Of a stretch of DNA of 31,636 nucleotides, positions 30,648 through 31,636 are shown in pieces. Numbering within the stretch: the stretch's first letter is position 1; each line of letters begins with the position of its first letter. The translations under genes and the position numbers were made by a program. The notes below the pieces were generated by a model. That model did no database searches. It worked only from the letters and a program-made list of their open reading frames with translations, and was not told where the DNA came from. The stretch is from Pseudomonadota bacterium (GTDB taxonomy: Bacteria; Pseudomonadota; Alphaproteobacteria; Sphingomonadales; Sphingomonadaceae): contig JAEZES010000224.1 in NCBI GenBank assembly GCA_023432995.1, forward strand, positions 1-31,636, written 5' to 3'.

Positions 30648-31636
30648 ATGAAGTGCGGTTTTGGCTTCCTGTCCACCCTCGTCGCCGGCACCCTGGCGGC
30701 GACGTCCCCGGCCCGGGCCGAAGACGGATATGCGCTGTGGCTGCGATACCCGCAGGCCACGGCCGCGCCGTCCGAAATCGCCCTCGAGCGCAGCACGCCG
30801 ATCGTCGAAGCAGCCGCGTCCGAGCTTCGTCGCGGTCTTGCCGGCCGTGTCGCCCGCGTGCTGCTCGCCACCACCACCGATCCTCGGCTGGCGGCGCTCA
30901 GGATCGCGAGCCCGCTGGGCGAGGAAGGGTACCTCGTGCAGAGCGCGAGCATCGAGGGCCGCCGCACCGTGGTGATCGCGTCGGACGGCGAGCGCGGGCT
31001 GCTCTACGGGGCCTTCGCACTGCTGCGCCATCTCAACGCCGGCGGGTTGGCGGAGGCGATCGAACTGCGCTCGGCGCCGCGCATCGCGCTGCGCGTGGTC
31101 AATCACTGGGACAACCTCGACGGCTTCGTCGAGCGCGGCTACGCGGGCGCTTCGCTGTGGGACTGGTGGACGCTGCCCGACCACAAGGAGCCGCTCTATA
31201 CCGACTACGCCAGGGCCAACGCCTCGATCGGTATCAACGGCATCGTCCTCAACAACGTCAACGCCAAGGCCGACAGCCTGACCGCCGAGTACATTGCCAA
31301 GGCCGCGGCGCTGGCCGAGGTGTTCCGGCCCTACGGCATCAAGGTCTTTCTGTCGGCGCGTTTCAGCGCTCCGCGAGACCTCGGCGGACTCGACACGGGC
31401 GATCCGCTCGACCCGCGCGTCCGCGCCTGGTGGGCAGCGAAGGCGGACGAGATTTACCGCGCGATCCCCGACTTCGGCGGCTTTCTGGTCAAGGCCAACA
31501 GCGAGGGCCAGCCGGGCCCCGGAGACTACGGCCGCACGCACGCCGACGGGGCCAACATGCTCGCCGAGGCGGTCGCGCCGCACGGCGGCGTGGTGATGTG
31601 GCGCGCGTTCGTCTACTCCGACACCGACCCCGAGGA
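30648..31636 (+). CDS. aguA: Exported GH67 alpha-glucuronidase, N-terminal part (runs off the right edge)
   Basis: The frame is open from the ATG at 30648 (preceded by CGAGGAAAG) to the window end: 329 codons with no stop. It starts with a signal peptide (MKCGFGFLSTLVAGTLAATSPARA, then ED). GH67 signatures follow: DGERGLLYGAFALLRHL at the end of the N-terminal domain, then VNHWDNLDGFVERGYAGASL (151-170), INGIVLNNVNA, and FLVKANSEGQPGPGDYGRTH, whose E286 corresponds to the general acid, then WRAFVY. The two other catalytic residues of the family lie further on, beyond the window. Alpha-glucuronidases of this family remove (4-O-methyl)glucuronic acid from the non-reducing end of xylo-oligosaccharides. 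The gene is divergent from the GH3/uronate operon and shares its operator, completing the pathway that feeds uronate to UxaC. Confidence 0.95.
   Translation, partial: MKCGFGFLSTLVAGTLAATSPARAEDGYALWLRYPQATAAPSEIALERSTPIVEAAASELRRGLAGRVARVLLATTTDPRLAALRIASPLGEEGYLVQSASIEGRRTVVIASDGERGLLYGAFALLRHLNAGGLAEAIELRSAPRIALRVVNHWDNLDGFVERGYAGASLWDWWTLPDHKEPLYTDYARANASIGINGIVLNNVNAKADSLTAEYIAKAAALAEVFRPYGIKVFLSARFSAPRDLGGLDTGDPLDPRVRAWWAAKADEIYRAIPDFGGFLVKANSEGQPGPGDYGRTHADGANMLAEAVAPHGGVVMWRAFVYSDTDPE

Overview
The window is high-GC, gene-dense DNA (about 31.6 kb). It suggests an alphaproteobacterium of the Sphingomonadales (Novosphingobium, Sphingomonas or an Erythrobacteraceae relative). The grounds are: a 403-aa mannonate dehydratase whose catalytic residues sit one position from those of the characterised Novosphingobium enzyme; a PrnA-type halogenase beside sugar-uptake genes; many Tat- or Sec-exported enzymes; and a CCCTGAA/TTCAGGG dispersed hairpin that I associate with sphingomonads. 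The genus is inference. No rRNA, tRNA, CRISPR array, transposase or phage gene was seen.

Layout, left to right. (1) 1-3372, minus strand: a sugar-porter MFS permease, a 296-nt gap with repeats, then two overlapping flavin-dependent (tryptophan) halogenase-family genes, the second cut by the window edge. (2) 3425-4985, minus: an exported carbohydrate-binding protein and a GH5 endoglucanase behind a readable sigma-70-like promoter with an operator in its spacer. (3) 5089-9134, minus: a PQQ/haem c alcohol dehydrogenase followed by an exported protein made of two tandem NTF2/SnoaL-like units; an exported SMP-30 lactonase-like gene is divergent (9248-10174, plus). (4) 10372-12402, plus: an EF-G-like GTPase lacking the usual catalytic histidine. 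(5) 12413-15411, minus: a DUF1800/DUF1501 pair. (6) 15588-20916, minus: a four-gene set, all exported: Tat-type carotenoid/lignostilbene oxygenase, polysaccharide deacetylase, a second PQQ/haem c dehydrogenase and a small SnoaL-like protein. (7) 21034-30525, minus: a tight six-gene operon (GH3, manD, exuT-like, uxaC, uxuB, GH35). (8) 30648 to the right edge, plus: the start of a GH67 alpha-glucuronidase, divergent from the operon.

How the genes fit together. Regions 7 and 8 form a glucuronoxylan-side-chain pathway. GH67 removes glucuronic acid and GH3 trims xylo-oligosaccharides in the periplasm. The ExuT-like permease imports the uronate, UxaC makes fructuronate, UxuB reduces it to mannonate, and ManD dehydrates that to 2-keto-3-deoxygluconate. 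The kinase and aldolase that would finish the route are not in the window. Region 2 adds beta-glucan or cellulose cleavage and region 1 sugar uptake. Four pseudo-palindromes of form TGNTANCGNTANCN lie 44-56 nt upstream of the MFS, CBM/GH5, DUF1800 and GH3 starts, the last shared with GH67. This points to a LacI-family regulon covering the plant-polysaccharide genes and, unexpectedly, the DUF1800/DUF1501 pair. No regulator gene is present.

The least explained parts are the exported oxygenase/deacetylase/PQQ-dehydrogenase operon, the twice-repeated arrangement of a PQQ dehydrogenase followed by an NTF2-like exported protein, and a 25-bp near-perfect palindrome present three times at gene ends.
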